Source of the DNA: Azospirillum sp. TSO35-2
GTDB taxonomy: Bacteria; Pseudomonadota; Alphaproteobacteria; Azospirillales; Azospirillaceae
Length of the DNA: 38,299 nt
Assembly (NCBI RefSeq): GCF_003116095.1
Contig: NZ_LGRA01000008.1
Location: forward strand, 614,008 to 652,306
Direction: 5' to 3'
Shown here: positions 25,745 through 34,541 of the stretch, one piece after another
Position numbering within the stretch: the first letter of the stretch is position 1
Layout of the letters: each line of letters opens with the position of its first letter
The notes under the pieces: generated by a model
Told to the model about the DNA's origin: nothing
The model's database searches: none
What the model saw: the letters and a program-made list of their open reading frames with translations, nothing else
Translations under genes and position numbers: made by a program

Positions 25745-27630
25745 CCTCCGTACTCCACGGCCGGAGACGGTTCGAGAAGCGGCACCTCGTCGGGCACCGC
25801 CAGTTCGATCCGAAAGGTGGTTCCCTGCGGCGCCGTGTCGATGTCGACCGTCGCCCGGATCTGGCCGGCCAGGCTGGAGATCAACCGCATCCCCAGGCTG
25901 CGGCTCTTGCGAAGGTCGAAGTTGGCCGGCAGCCCCGGTCCGCGGTCGGCAACGGTGAGGGCCAACCGCTCGCCCTCGTTGAGGAAGGTCACCGTCACCT
26001 GGGCCGGCGCGTTGCCCCGGTGCTTGACCGCGTTGGTGATCAGTTCGTTGGCGATCAGGCCCAGCGGGGCGGCGTGGTCGATCGGCAGGTCGACGACGTC
26101 GGACCGCACCACGATGTCGCACATGCTGTCGCCACCCGAGGCGCGGGCCAGATCGTCGCACAGCTCCCGCAGGTAGGTGCCGAACTCGATGGTCTGGAAC
26201 TGGTCGGCCTGATAGAGCCGGTTGTGGACGCGGGCGATCGCCTCGATCCGGCTGCGGGCGTCCTGGAAATGCACGCGCACCGCTTCGTCGGGCAGGCTGA
26301 GCGTCTGCAGGGTCAGCAGGCTGGACACCAGTTGCAGGCTGTTCTTGACCCTGTGGTTGACCTCGCGCAGCAGGGTCGATTTCTGCCCGACCAGCTTGCG
26401 CAGCGCCGCTTCCATCGACTTGATCTCGGTGACGTCGATGTGCATCAGCACGGTGCCGCCGAACGGACCGGCCGGCATCGGCGCCGCCAGGCAGCGGAAC
26501 CAGTGCTGGTTGGTGGTGACATACTCCGCCGACACCGGCGGGCCGCCCTGGTTCAGCAGGGTGCGCAGGCTGTCCATCACCGCGTCCGCCTGGGGATCGG
26601 CGGCCTCCCCCCGGCCGCAATGGTCCAGGTAGTTGTCACCGACGATGCAGCCCTGGCCGAGGAAGATGTTCTCCGACCCGGCCTCCGCCCAGGCGCGGTT
26701 GACCGACACGATGCGGCCGGAACGGTCGAGCACGGCGATGAAGGCCGGCAGCGCGTCCAGCGTCGCCTTGGTCTGCTCGGCGAGTTGGCGCATGGCGAGC
26801 GCGCTGGCCCGCAGTTCCTCGCGGGTGCGCCGGCGTTCGGTGATGTCGCGCAGGATGCCGGTGATGAAGCTGCGGCCTTCCGATTCCCAGCGCGCCATCG
26901 ACAGTTCCAGGTCGATGGTGCTGCCGTCGCGCCGGCGGCCGGTCAGCTCCACCGGCTGGGCCACGGTGTCGAAACCGCCGCCGGTCCCGTTTCCCAGCCC
27001 GCCGTTTCCCAAGCCGCTGTGCTCCGCCATGCCGAGCCAGTCGGGGGCGTCGTCGTTCAGCAGGGCGCGGACGTTCTGGCCGATCAGTTCGTCCGGGCGG
27101 TAGTCGAACTGGCGGGCCGCCGCGCCGTTCATCCACTGCACCATGCCGCGGGTGTCGGTGGTGACGATGGCGTCGGGCGCCGTGTCGACGATGGCCCGGT
27201 AGCGCGCGTCGCGCTGTTCGCGCAGCACGCGTTCGCGGTTCACCGCCGCGGTGACGTCGGTCACCTGGATCAGGCAGCGCGCGTCGCCGGCCGGCGGCAG
27301 CGGCCGGATCACCACATTGTGGACCATCCGCCGGCCGTCCGGCAGGTGCAGCGGAAACAGCATCGGGTTCAGCGTGTGCGACAACACCCCCGGCGCCCCG
27401 GTCGCCAGCGTGTCGCGCACCGCGCTGTGCAGCCGCGATTCACGAAGGTTGGGCAGCGCGTCGAACAGGTCGTGGCCCAGGATGTCGCGCGCGGCCAGGG
27501 TCGACGCCTGTTCCATCCAGCCGTTCCAGTAGAGGACGCGGCAATGGCGGTCCAGCAGTAGGATGCCGGCGTCCAGTGCCCCCAGCACGTCCAACGCCCA
27601 GGTCGGCTGTTCAGGCAGAGTGGGTGCCAT
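25741..27630 (-). CDS. Three-PAS sensor histidine kinase, HWE/HisKA_2 type
   Basis: This 629-residue soluble kinase has no membrane segment. PAS 1 spans about residues 10-130 (ILLLDRHCRVLYWNGWMEQA). PAS 2 spans about 145-270 (AIVDTAPDAIVTTDTRGMVQ), ends in GILRDITERRRTREEL, and holds a Gly-rich loop of tandem GLGNG units. PAS 3 spans about 295-410. The phospho-acceptor is LLREVNHRVKNSLQLVSSLL with His near 426, the HisKA_2/HWE form. The ATPase domain has NELITNAVKH, DRGPGLP and LGMRLISSLAGQI. ATG 27630 lies inside the end of the cheC-like gene (20-bp overlap) and has GGAACG upstream; an ATG at 27681 is less likely. The signal is unknown and intracellular by topology. Confidence 0.93.
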   Translation of the reverse strand: MAPTLPEQPTWALDVLGALDAGILLLDRHCRVLYWNGWMEQASTLAARDILGHDLFDALPNLRESRLHSAVRDTLATGAPGVLSHTLNPMLFPLHLPDGRRMVHNVVIRPLPPAGDARCLIQVTDVTAAVNRERVLREQRDARYRAIVDTAPDAIVTTDTRGMVQWMNGAAARQFDYRPDELIGQNVRALLNDDAPDWLGMAEHSGLGNGGLGNGTGGGFDTVAQPVELTGRRRDGSTIDLELSMARWESEGRSFITGILRDITERRRTREELRASALAMRQLAEQTKATLDALPAFIAVLDRSGRIVSVNRAWAEAGSENIFLGQGCIVGDNYLDHCGRGEAADPQADAVMDSLRTLLNQGGPPVSAEYVTTNQHWFRCLAAPMPAGPFGGTVLMHIDVTEIKSMEAALRKLVGQKSTLLREVNHRVKNSLQLVSSLLTLQTLSLPDEAVRVHFQDARSRIEAIARVHNRLYQADQFQTIEFGTYLRELCDDLARASGGDSMCDIVVRSDVVDLPIDHAAPLGLIANELITNAVKHRGNAPAQVTVTFLNEGERLALTVADRGPGLPANFDLRKSRSLGMRLISSLAGQIRATVDIDTAPQGTTFRIELAVPDEVPLLEPSPAVEYGG

Positions 27631-28267
27631 GGGGCGTTCCGGCGGATGTGGATTCGGACGCGATGCCTTCGATGAAGGCATGGATCAGTTGCTTCAGCGA
27701 TTCCAGCGACGAAACCCCCATGAGCAAGGCGATGTAGCCACGAATGCTGCGGCTGCGGATCGTAAAGTCGATGTAGAGGAATAGCACCAGCTCATCGGAA
27801 TTTCCGCCCTTATCCTTCAGGATATTGGCGCCGTCGCCGCGCAGCACCGCCGGCAGCGAGATGGTCAGCCGGTCCTTCAGCGCGTTGGCGACGATGACGA
27901 GGCAGCCGTTGAGGATGATGTTGCCGATCTCCGCCAGGGCGTCCTGTTCCAGATCGACGATCTCCGCCAGGGTCAGGTCGCCGCCCAGCACCGCGCGCGC
28001 CAGTTCCAGGCTGTTGGCCTCCGGAAAGATCAGCATGGCGCGGCCGTCGAACGACCCCCGGAACTGCTGCTCCACCGCGACCAGCCCGGTGCGTTCGCGC
28101 GCGGTCAGGAACGACGCCGCCTCGTGCCGGCTGACGATGTCGACGGTCGGAACCGAAAGCAGCACCTGGTCGTTAACCATACGGCTGAGGTGGGTGGCGG
28201 CGCGGCCGACCCCCATGTTCACCAACTCGGTCAGCGCGTCGCGCTCCAGGTCGGTCAGTTCCACCAT
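27611..28267 (-). CDS. cheC: CheC-family CheY-P phosphatase
   Basis: This 218-residue cytoplasmic protein has two copies of the CheC/FliY active-site helix. ERDALTELVNMGVGRAATHL is followed by SVP, and EQDALAEIGNIILNGCLVIV by SLP, each with the Glu-x2-Asn pair and downstream Pro that hydrolyse phospho-aspartate in characterised CheC. Both sites look intact. The N-terminal order and spacing match CheC, and the C-terminus extends a little further with an acidic-Ser tail. It is the first gene of an operon with a three-PAS kinase and a single receiver. It may therefore dephosphorylate that receiver rather than, or as well as, CheY; this is an inference. Confidence 0.88.
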   Translation of the reverse strand: MVELTDLERDALTELVNMGVGRAATHLSRMVNDQVLLSVPTVDIVSRHEAASFLTARERTGLVAVEQQFRGSFDGRAMLIFPEANSLELARAVLGGDLTLAEIVDLEQDALAEIGNIILNGCLVIVANALKDRLTISLPAVLRGDGANILKDKGGNSDELVLFLYIDFTIRSRSIRGYIALLMGVSSLESLKQLIHAFIEGIASESTSAGTPHGTHSA

Positions 28268-28620
28268 CGCTCGGCGCCTACTCTCGTTTTCATGGTCGGC
28301 TCAACAACCGGCGCCGCCGGGCGGTCGCATCCCGAATGTGGCCCATCGACCCGCAAAAGTGCACCCCCGTCAATGTCATATGTTAACGATTGGACGCCAT
28401 AGCCGATATAGCCGCCCCTGCCCCACAATGGTCAGCCCCGCGATCCGTCGGTTCACACCCTATGGTCGGAACGCTCCGGAAACCGTTGGGAAGCTTGACG
28501 GACGTCGCCGCCGCCGCGCACCGGGTCCCCCCGTGCCGAAGGGACTTGTCCAGTGGGGGATGGCGACGCCACATACGGTCCTGCGCCCGTTCGACGCGGA
28601 CGCTCTGTCTGGAGACGTCG
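28268..28620. other. Intergenic region between the cheC operon and DUF2076 gene
   Basis: This divergent spacer of 353 bp contains no convincing gene. An AT-richer patch with GTCATATGTTAACGATTGG (28373-28391) could carry promoter elements for the minus-strand operon; I could not identify a clean -35/-10 pair on either strand. Confidence 0.4.
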
Positions 28621-29448
28621 ATGACCCCCGAGGAACGCACACTCTTGTCCGACCTGTTCCGCCGCCTGCGCGAGGTGGAATCCCAGCCGCGCGACGCCGA
28701 GGCGGAGGATTTCATCCGGCGGTCGGTGCAGGATCAGCCGCTGTCCGCCTATTACATGGCGCAGACGGTCCTGGTGCAGCAGCAGGCGCTGACCGCCGCG
28801 CAGACCCGGATCGAGGAGATGGAACGGCAACTGCGCGAGGCGCGCGACCGGCCGGCCCAACCGGCGTCGGGCGGCAGCTTCCTGTCGAGCGCGCTGGGGC
28901 TTGGCCGCAGCCCCTGGGGGCGGAGCGACCCGTCCCCGTCCACCCCCTCCCCGTCCGGCCCGCCGCCGGCCGCCGCCCAACCGGCCACCCGCAGCCCCTG
29001 GGGCCCGCCGCCGTCCAACCCCGGCCAACCCGGCTCCGGCTACGCGCCGACCGCCGCCTATCCGCAGCCCTACTCGCCGCCGGGCTTCCCGCAGGCGGGC
29101 ATGGCGCCGCGCGGCGGCGGCTTCTTCGCCGGGGCGGCGCAGACCGCGGCCGGCGTGGCCGGCGGCATGCTGGCGGCGAGCGCGATCTCCTCGCTGCTCC
29201 ACCACTCGCCCGGCCCCTTCGGCGAGGCGATGGCCCAGACGCCGCTGCACGAGACGCCGGTCAACGAGACGATCATCAACAACAACTATTACGGCGACGA
29301 CCACGCCCCGCCCGCCGACGCCGGTCCGCAGGACGGCGGCGGCTACGGCCAGGACGCGCCGCCGGCCGACGACGCGTCGACCGACGATGTGTCCTATGAC
29401 GACACATCCGGCGACGACAGCGGCGGCGGGGACGATTCCTGGATCTGA
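28621..29448 (+). CDS. DUF2076 family protein
   Basis: This 275-residue protein of the DUF2076 family has no established function. The N-terminus MTPEERTLLSDLFRRLREVE and AEDFIRRSVQDQPLSAYYMAQTVLVQ form the conserved helical region (about residues 1-75), with a coiled-coil-like tail. A Pro/Gly/Ser-rich linker follows (about 76-160). Then comes a Gly/Ala hydrophobic stretch (FFAGAAQTAAGVAGGMLAAS, about 165-190), which may be a membrane or assembly segment. ETIINNNYYGDD precedes an acidic Asp/Gly-rich tail ending DDSGGGDDSWI. Homologues are sometimes called periplasmic ligand-binding proteins, but no signal peptide is visible here. ATG 28621 has GGAGA five bases upstream. Confidence 0.88.
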   Translation: MTPEERTLLSDLFRRLREVESQPRDAEAEDFIRRSVQDQPLSAYYMAQTVLVQQQALTAAQTRIEEMERQLREARDRPAQPASGGSFLSSALGLGRSPWGRSDPSPSTPSPSGPPPAAAQPATRSPWGPPPSNPGQPGSGYAPTAAYPQPYSPPGFPQAGMAPRGGGFFAGAAQTAAGVAGGMLAASAISSLLHHSPGPFGEAMAQTPLHETPVNETIINNNYYGDDHAPPADAGPQDGGGYGQDAPPADDASTDDVSYDDTSGDDSGGGDDSWI

Positions 29449-29473
29449 TGGCGCCGCGGCGCGGGGGCTGCCG

Positions 29474-30604
29474 TCAGCCCTCGTCGCTGTAGCGCCGGGC
29501 GATGTCGCGGAACTCGTCCTCCAGGGCGGTGAAGGCGGCGACCACGGCGGGGTCGAAATGGCTGCCGCTGCCCTCGCGGATGATCGCCGCCGCCTTCTCG
29601 TGCGGGAAGGGCGCCTTGTAGCAGCGCCGGCTGATCAGCGCGTCGTAGACGTCGGCCACCGCCATCAGCCGCGCCGACAGCGGGATCGCCTCGCCGGCCA
29701 GCCCCTGCGGATAGCCGGTGCCGTCCCAGCGCTCGTGATGGCCGTGGGCGATCTCCCGCGCGATGCGCAGGAACGAGCTTTCGCCGGCGCGCTCTTCCGC
29801 CGGCAGGGCGCCGACCTGCCCCTCCGCCGCGAAGATGGCGTCGTGCCCCAGGGCGGCGTGGGTCTTCATGACGTGGAATTCGTCGTCGCTCAGCTTGTCC
29901 GGCTTCAGCAGGATCGAGTCCGGGATGCCGACCTTGCCGACATCGTGCAGCGGCGCCGACTTGTAGAGCAGTTCGATGGTCTCCTCGTCGAGCCGGTCGG
30001 CGTAGCGCGGGTCGCGGCTGAGGTGCAGCGACAGGGCGAGCACGTAGTTCTGGGTCCGCCGGATGTGGTTGCCGGTTTCGTTGTCGCGCGTCTCGGCCAG
30101 CGACGCCATGGCGCGGATGGTGGCGTCCTGGGCGCGCAGCAGGTCGCGCGTCCGCTCCGCCACCCGGTCCTCCAGCAGGCGGTTCTGGTCGGCGAGCGCG
30201 CGGCGGGCGTCGCGCAGCGCGACGTGGGTGCGCACCCGCGCCAGCACCACCGGCGGCGAGATCGGCTTGGTGATGTAGTCGACCGCCCCGACCTCGAACC
30301 CGCGGGTTTCATCGTGCACCTGCCCCATGGCGGTGATGAAGATCACCGGCAGGTCGCGGGTGCGCGGGTCGTCCTTCAGGCGTCGGCACACCTCCACCCC
30401 GTCCATCCCCGGCATCATCACGTCGAGCAGGATCAGGTCGGGCAGCGGATCGCCGGCCAGCCGGGCGAGCGCCTGCGGACCGTCCTTGGCGACGATCAGC
30501 CCGTAGCTGTCGCGCAGCAGGTCGGCCATCACCTTCAGGTTGATGGGCTCGTCGTCGACCACCAGGATCCGCGGCTTCTCGCCGGCCGGTTGGGGGTTGC
30601 TCAT
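29474..30604 (-). CDS. Response regulator with HD-GYP c-di-GMP phosphodiesterase domain
   Basis: This 376-residue protein joins an N-terminal receiver (RILVVDDEPINLKVMADLL, phospho-Asp in LILLDVMMPGMDG near 61, Lys in YITKPIS) to an HD-GYP domain. A helical linker (LADQNRLLEDRVAERTRDLL) connects them. The HD motif is SAPLHDVGKVGIPD near 218-231, and the GYP motif is HHERWDGTGYPQGL near 286-299. EAIPLSARLMAVADVYDAL is also conserved. Such proteins, like RpfG, hydrolyse c-di-GMP to pGpG/GMP under control of receiver phosphorylation. The start overlaps the hybrid kinase stop by 4 bp (ATGA), so it is the expected output of that kinase. The metal- and substrate-binding residues look complete. Confidence 0.95.
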   Translation of the reverse strand: MSNPQPAGEKPRILVVDDEPINLKVMADLLRDSYGLIVAKDGPQALARLAGDPLPDLILLDVMMPGMDGVEVCRRLKDDPRTRDLPVIFITAMGQVHDETRGFEVGAVDYITKPISPPVVLARVRTHVALRDARRALADQNRLLEDRVAERTRDLLRAQDATIRAMASLAETRDNETGNHIRRTQNYVLALSLHLSRDPRYADRLDEETIELLYKSAPLHDVGKVGIPDSILLKPDKLSDDEFHVMKTHAALGHDAIFAAEGQVGALPAEERAGESSFLRIAREIAHGHHERWDGTGYPQGLAGEAIPLSARLMAVADVYDALISRRCYKAPFPHEKAAAIIREGSGSHFDPAVVAAFTALEDEFRDIARRYSDEG

Positions 30605-33600
30605 CGTCCGGAATCCCTCCAGTCCAGCAGCGTGTCGCTCAGGGCGCCCAGGGCCGCCGCCGCGTCGTCGAAATCGAAGGCGCCGGCGTGGCGGCTCACC
30701 CGCTCGGCGGCGGCCGCCGCCGGGGTGGTGGCCAGCAGGCGGGCGAGCGCGTCGGCCACGTCGCCGCCCTCCGGGTCACCGGCGGCGAGCAGCCCGGCCA
30801 GACGGTCGGCGAGGGCCAGCGCAACCCGCAGGCTGTCCGGCGGGCAGGCGGGCGCGGGGCCGGGCGCCGCGGTCGCCGGGGCGGCGCTCGGCAGGGTATC
30901 GGCGGCCGGGGCGCGGGCCAGCGTGCCGATGCCGTCCACCACCACGGCGAGCGCATCGGCCAACCGCTCCAACACCCCGGCTGGCACCGCGGGCGGATCG
31001 GCCATGGCCCCCTGCTCCACCAGCCCGGCCAGCACCGAGAGATCCATGGCGCCGATGGTGGCGGCGGTGCCCTTCAGCGTGTGGGACAGCCGCAGCGCAT
31101 CCTTCCAACGTCCCTCCTGCACCGCCGCCTCCAGCCGCGCCGCCTCTCCGACATGGGTGGCGGCGAAATCGGTCAGGATGCGGCGCAGCAGCGCCAGGTT
31201 GCCGTTCACGTTGCGCTGCGCCACCCGCAGATCGAGGCTCGGCAGGCTGTCGGGCAGCGCCGGGGCGGGCATCACCGACGCCGTCACCGCCGATCCGGCG
31301 GCGGACGGCGCACCGCCGGCCAGCCCGCGCACCGGCCTCAACCAGCGGGCGAGCGCCGCGTAGAGCGCCTCCGGGTCGATCGGCTTGGAGACATGGTCGT
31401 TCATGCCGGCTTCCAGGCAGCGCTCGCGGTCGCCGGCCATGGCGTGGGCGGTCATGGCCACGATCGGCAGGGTCACCAGCTCCAGCTCCCGCCGGATCAG
31501 CCGCGTCGTCTCGTACCCGTCCAGCCCCGGCATCTGCACGTCCATCAGCACCAGATCGAAGGTGACCTCGCGCAGGCACTGCAAGGCTTCCTCGCCGCTG
31601 GCGACCACCATCGCCTCGATGCCGACCAGCTCCAGCAGCCCGCAGGCGACCTGCTGGTTGACCAGATTGTCCTCCACCAGCAGCACGCTGCGCCCGACCA
31701 GGGCCGACAGTTCGGTCGATTGGGCGGCGTCGTGGGCCCGCCGGGCCGGTGCCGTCGCCGACGGCGCCGCCCGGCCGAGCGCCACCATCACCGAATCGAG
31801 CATCGCCGACGGCGTCACCGGCTTTTCCACGACGCCGGCGACCCCGCCGCCCGCCACCACGCGATCCAGCGCCCGGTCCAGCGCGCCCTGAACCCCGTCG
31901 GCGCCGTAGGCGGTGGTCATGATGACCGGCGGATGGGGGCCGGGCAGCGCCCGCAGCCGGCACAGCGTCTCCACCCCATCCAGGTCCGGCATGCGCCAGT
32001 CCAGCACCACCAGATCCACCGGCGGCAGGACGCCGGCGTGGGCGTCCTCCAACCGGCGCAGCGCCGACCAGCCGTCGCCGACCGATTCGACGGCCAAGCC
32101 GAAGCGTTCCAGCATGTCGGTCAGGATGGAGCGGACGGCGTCGCTGTCGTCGACCACCAGCACCCGGCGGTCCATCAGGTCGGAGGGGAGCCGGTCGTCC
32201 CCGGTGTCGCCGGCCGCCACCCGGCAGCGGAGCGAGAAGCGGAAGATGCTGCCCTCCCCCGGCCGGCTTTCGACCGCCACGCTGCCGCCCATCAGCTCCA
32301 CCAGCTGGCGGCAGATCGCCAGCCCCAGCCCGGTGCCGCCGAACCGCCGGGTGGTGGAGCTGTCGCCCTGGCTGAACGGGCGGAACAGCGCCGTCACCTG
32401 ATCGGCCGACATGCCGATGCCGGTGTCGCAGACCGCCACCTCCAGCCGGTATTCGTCGCCGGTGCCGACCCGCCCGTCGACGGTCACCACCACCTCGCCG
32501 CGCTCGGTGAACTTCACGGCGTTGGAAACGAGGTTGAGGATCACCTGCCCGACCCGCAGCGGATCGCCGACCAGCGTGCCGGGCACCCCGCCGTGCAGAT
32601 CCAGGATCAGCTCCAGCCCCTTTTCCCGCACCTTGGGCAGGACGACGGTCGCCACCTCCTGCAGCACGTCGCCGATGTGGAAGGGGATCGCCTCGATCGT
32701 CAGCTTCCCGGCCTCGACCTTCGAGAAGTCGAGGATGTCGTTGATGATGCCGAGCAGGCTGCGCGAGGACGCGTGAATTTTGTCCAGATAGTCGCGCTGG
32801 CGCGGCGTCAGCTCCGTCTTCATCATCAGGTGGCTCAGGCCGATCACCGCGTTCATCGGCGTGCGGATCTCGTGGCTCATGTTGGCGAGGAAGTCGCTCT
32901 TCTGCCGGTTGGCGCGGTCGGCGTCCTCCTTGGCGCGGGCCAGCTCGTCCTCGGTCCGCTTGCGGTCGGTGACGTCCTTGTGGATGCCGGTGATGCGGGT
33001 GGGCGCGCCCGTCGCGTCGCGGTCCGTCACCTTGCCGGCCGACAGGATCCAGACCCAGGCGCCCGACGCGTGGCGCATGCGGAACTCGACCTCGTAGACC
33101 GGGGCGCGGCCGTCGATGTGCTCCGCCAGCCGGGCCAGCACCCGGTCCTTGTCGTCCGGGTGCATCAGCCCGAGCCACGCCGTGCCGCAAGGGGCGATGT
33201 CGCCCGGCCGGTAGCCCAGCATGCCCAGCCAGTGGTCGGAGAAATAGGCGCGGTCGGACACCGGGTTCCAGTCCCACAGCCCGGTGGTGGAGGCATCCAG
33301 CGCCACGGTCAGCCGCTCCTCGCTCTCCTGCAGGGCGGTCAGCATGCTCTGGCGCTCGGTGATGTCCTGGAACACGTTGACCGAGCCGACGATGCGGCCG
33401 TCCTCGCGCAGCGGCACCGCGGTGATGGCGATCGGGAAGATGGTGCCGTTGCGCCGGACGAAATGGTCGGTGTCGGACCGGTAGGTCTCGCCCCGCCGGA
33501 CGCTGGCCAGCACCGGGCAATCCTCCTTGGCGACCGGGAGCCCTTCGCCGTTCCGGTGGTGGACGGCGTCGTGCAGGGTGATGCCGCGCATCTCCTCCAG

Positions 33601-34536
33601 CGACCAGCCGAGCAGCCGTTCCGCCTCCGGGTTCAGGAAGGTGCAGAAGCCGTTGCGGTCGAGCGAGAAGACGCCCTCGCCCATGCTGTCGGTGATGCTC
33701 TGCAGGAAGCGGCGGCTGTCCTCCAGCTCCGCCTCCATCCGCTTGCGCTGGCTGATGTCGGTGCGGATGGCGATGTACTGGTGCGGCTGCCCGTCGGTGC
33801 CCAGCAGCGGGACGATGGTCGCCGACACCCAATAGAGTTCGCCGGCCCTGGTCCGGTTGCAGATCTCGCCGTGCCAGACCTGGCCGTCCATCAGGGTGTG
33901 CCACATCTCGGCGAAGAAGGCGGCGGGGTGGTGGCCGGAGTTGACCACCCGATGCGAGCGCCCCAGCAGATCCTCCCGCTCGAACCCGCTGATCTGGCAG
34001 AACTTGTCGTTGGCGTAGGTGATGATGCCACGGTGGTCGGTGATGCTGACGATGGCGTGCTGGTCGAGCGCGAATTTCTGCCGTTCCAGCGCGCGCTGGG
34101 CCGCCGAGCGTTCCTCCACCAACATGGCCATCAGGTGGCTCAGCCGCTCCAGACCATCGCCGGCGCTGACGTCGGCGACGTCCGGCAGCTCCGGGCGGCC
34201 ATCCGCCCGCAACAGGCTGTTGGCGACGCCGCGCAACCGGCGGATCGCGTGTGCCTGGGCCCCCGCCTCGCGCCGCAGCCGTTCGTTGGCGTCCGCCAGC
34301 TCCTCCGAACTGAGCTGAAGGCTGCGCGCCCGCAGCGTCAGGTCGCGGTCGGACTGCTCGTAGCTCTGCGAGATGCGGCCGAACAGCGCCGGCAGGCCGT
34401 CCAGCGCCCGCACCGCCTCCGGCGACAGCCCGTCGCGGCCGGCGAGCGTCTTCAACTCGTCGAACAGCGCTGTGACCGCTTCCGATCCCTGCAGACCGAG
34501 AACGCGCTTGAACTGGCTTTGCAGCAGACGGTGCAT
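30601..34536 (-). CDS. Hybrid sensor histidine kinase (3 PAS, HisKA, two receivers, HPt)
   Basis: This 1311-residue soluble kinase contains a helical N-terminus (about 1-150) and three PAS domains (about 155-285, 290-410 and 415-540, the last with PAC FRMRHASGAWVWILSAG). HisKA follows with FLANMSHEIRTPMNAVIGLS (His near 558), then a HATPase_c domain with NLVSNAVKFT and GTGLGLAICRQLVELMGG. Receiver 1 is VLVVDDSDAVRSI with Asp in VVLDWRMPD near 845. Receiver 2 is VLLVEDNLVNQQV with Asp in VLMDVQMPGLDG near 997, and the HPt has RLSHTLKGTAATIGA with His near 1151. A multi-step phosphorelay to the HD-GYP regulator is the simplest reading. It starts 5 bp after the FIST gene stop and overlaps the next gene by 4 bp. 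Confidence 0.95.
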   Translation of the reverse strand: MHRLLQSQFKRVLGLQGSEAVTALFDELKTLAGRDGLSPEAVRALDGLPALFGRISQSYEQSDRDLTLRARSLQLSSEELADANERLRREAGAQAHAIRRLRGVANSLLRADGRPELPDVADVSAGDGLERLSHLMAMLVEERSAAQRALERQKFALDQHAIVSITDHRGIITYANDKFCQISGFEREDLLGRSHRVVNSGHHPAAFFAEMWHTLMDGQVWHGEICNRTRAGELYWVSATIVPLLGTDGQPHQYIAIRTDISQRKRMEAELEDSRRFLQSITDSMGEGVFSLDRNGFCTFLNPEAERLLGWSLEEMRGITLHDAVHHRNGEGLPVAKEDCPVLASVRRGETYRSDTDHFVRRNGTIFPIAITAVPLREDGRIVGSVNVFQDITERQSMLTALQESEERLTVALDASTTGLWDWNPVSDRAYFSDHWLGMLGYRPGDIAPCGTAWLGLMHPDDKDRVLARLAEHIDGRAPVYEVEFRMRHASGAWVWILSAGKVTDRDATGAPTRITGIHKDVTDRKRTEDELARAKEDADRANRQKSDFLANMSHEIRTPMNAVIGLSHLMMKTELTPRQRDYLDKIHASSRSLLGIINDILDFSKVEAGKLTIEAIPFHIGDVLQEVATVVLPKVREKGLELILDLHGGVPGTLVGDPLRVGQVILNLVSNAVKFTERGEVVVTVDGRVGTGDEYRLEVAVCDTGIGMSADQVTALFRPFSQGDSSTTRRFGGTGLGLAICRQLVELMGGSVAVESRPGEGSIFRFSLRCRVAAGDTGDDRLPSDLMDRRVLVVDDSDAVRSILTDMLERFGLAVESVGDGWSALRRLEDAHAGVLPPVDLVVLDWRMPDLDGVETLCRLRALPGPHPPVIMTTAYGADGVQGALDRALDRVVAGGGVAGVVEKPVTPSAMLDSVMVALGRAAPSATAPARRAHDAAQSTELSALVGRSVLLVEDNLVNQQVACGLLELVGIEAMVVASGEEALQCLREVTFDLVLMDVQMPGLDGYETTRLIRRELELVTLPIVAMTAHAMAGDRERCLEAGMNDHVSKPIDPEALYAALARWLRPVRGLAGGAPSAAGSAVTASVMPAPALPDSLPSLDLRVAQRNVNGNLALLRRILTDFAATHVGEAARLEAAVQEGRWKDALRLSHTLKGTAATIGAMDLSVLAGLVEQGAMADPPAVPAGVLERLADALAVVVDGIGTLARAPAADTLPSAAPATAAPGPAPACPPDSLRVALALADRLAGLLAAGDPEGGDVADALARLLATTPAAAAAERVSRHAGAFDFDDAAAALGALSDTLLDWRDSGR

Positions 34537-34541
34537 GGGGG

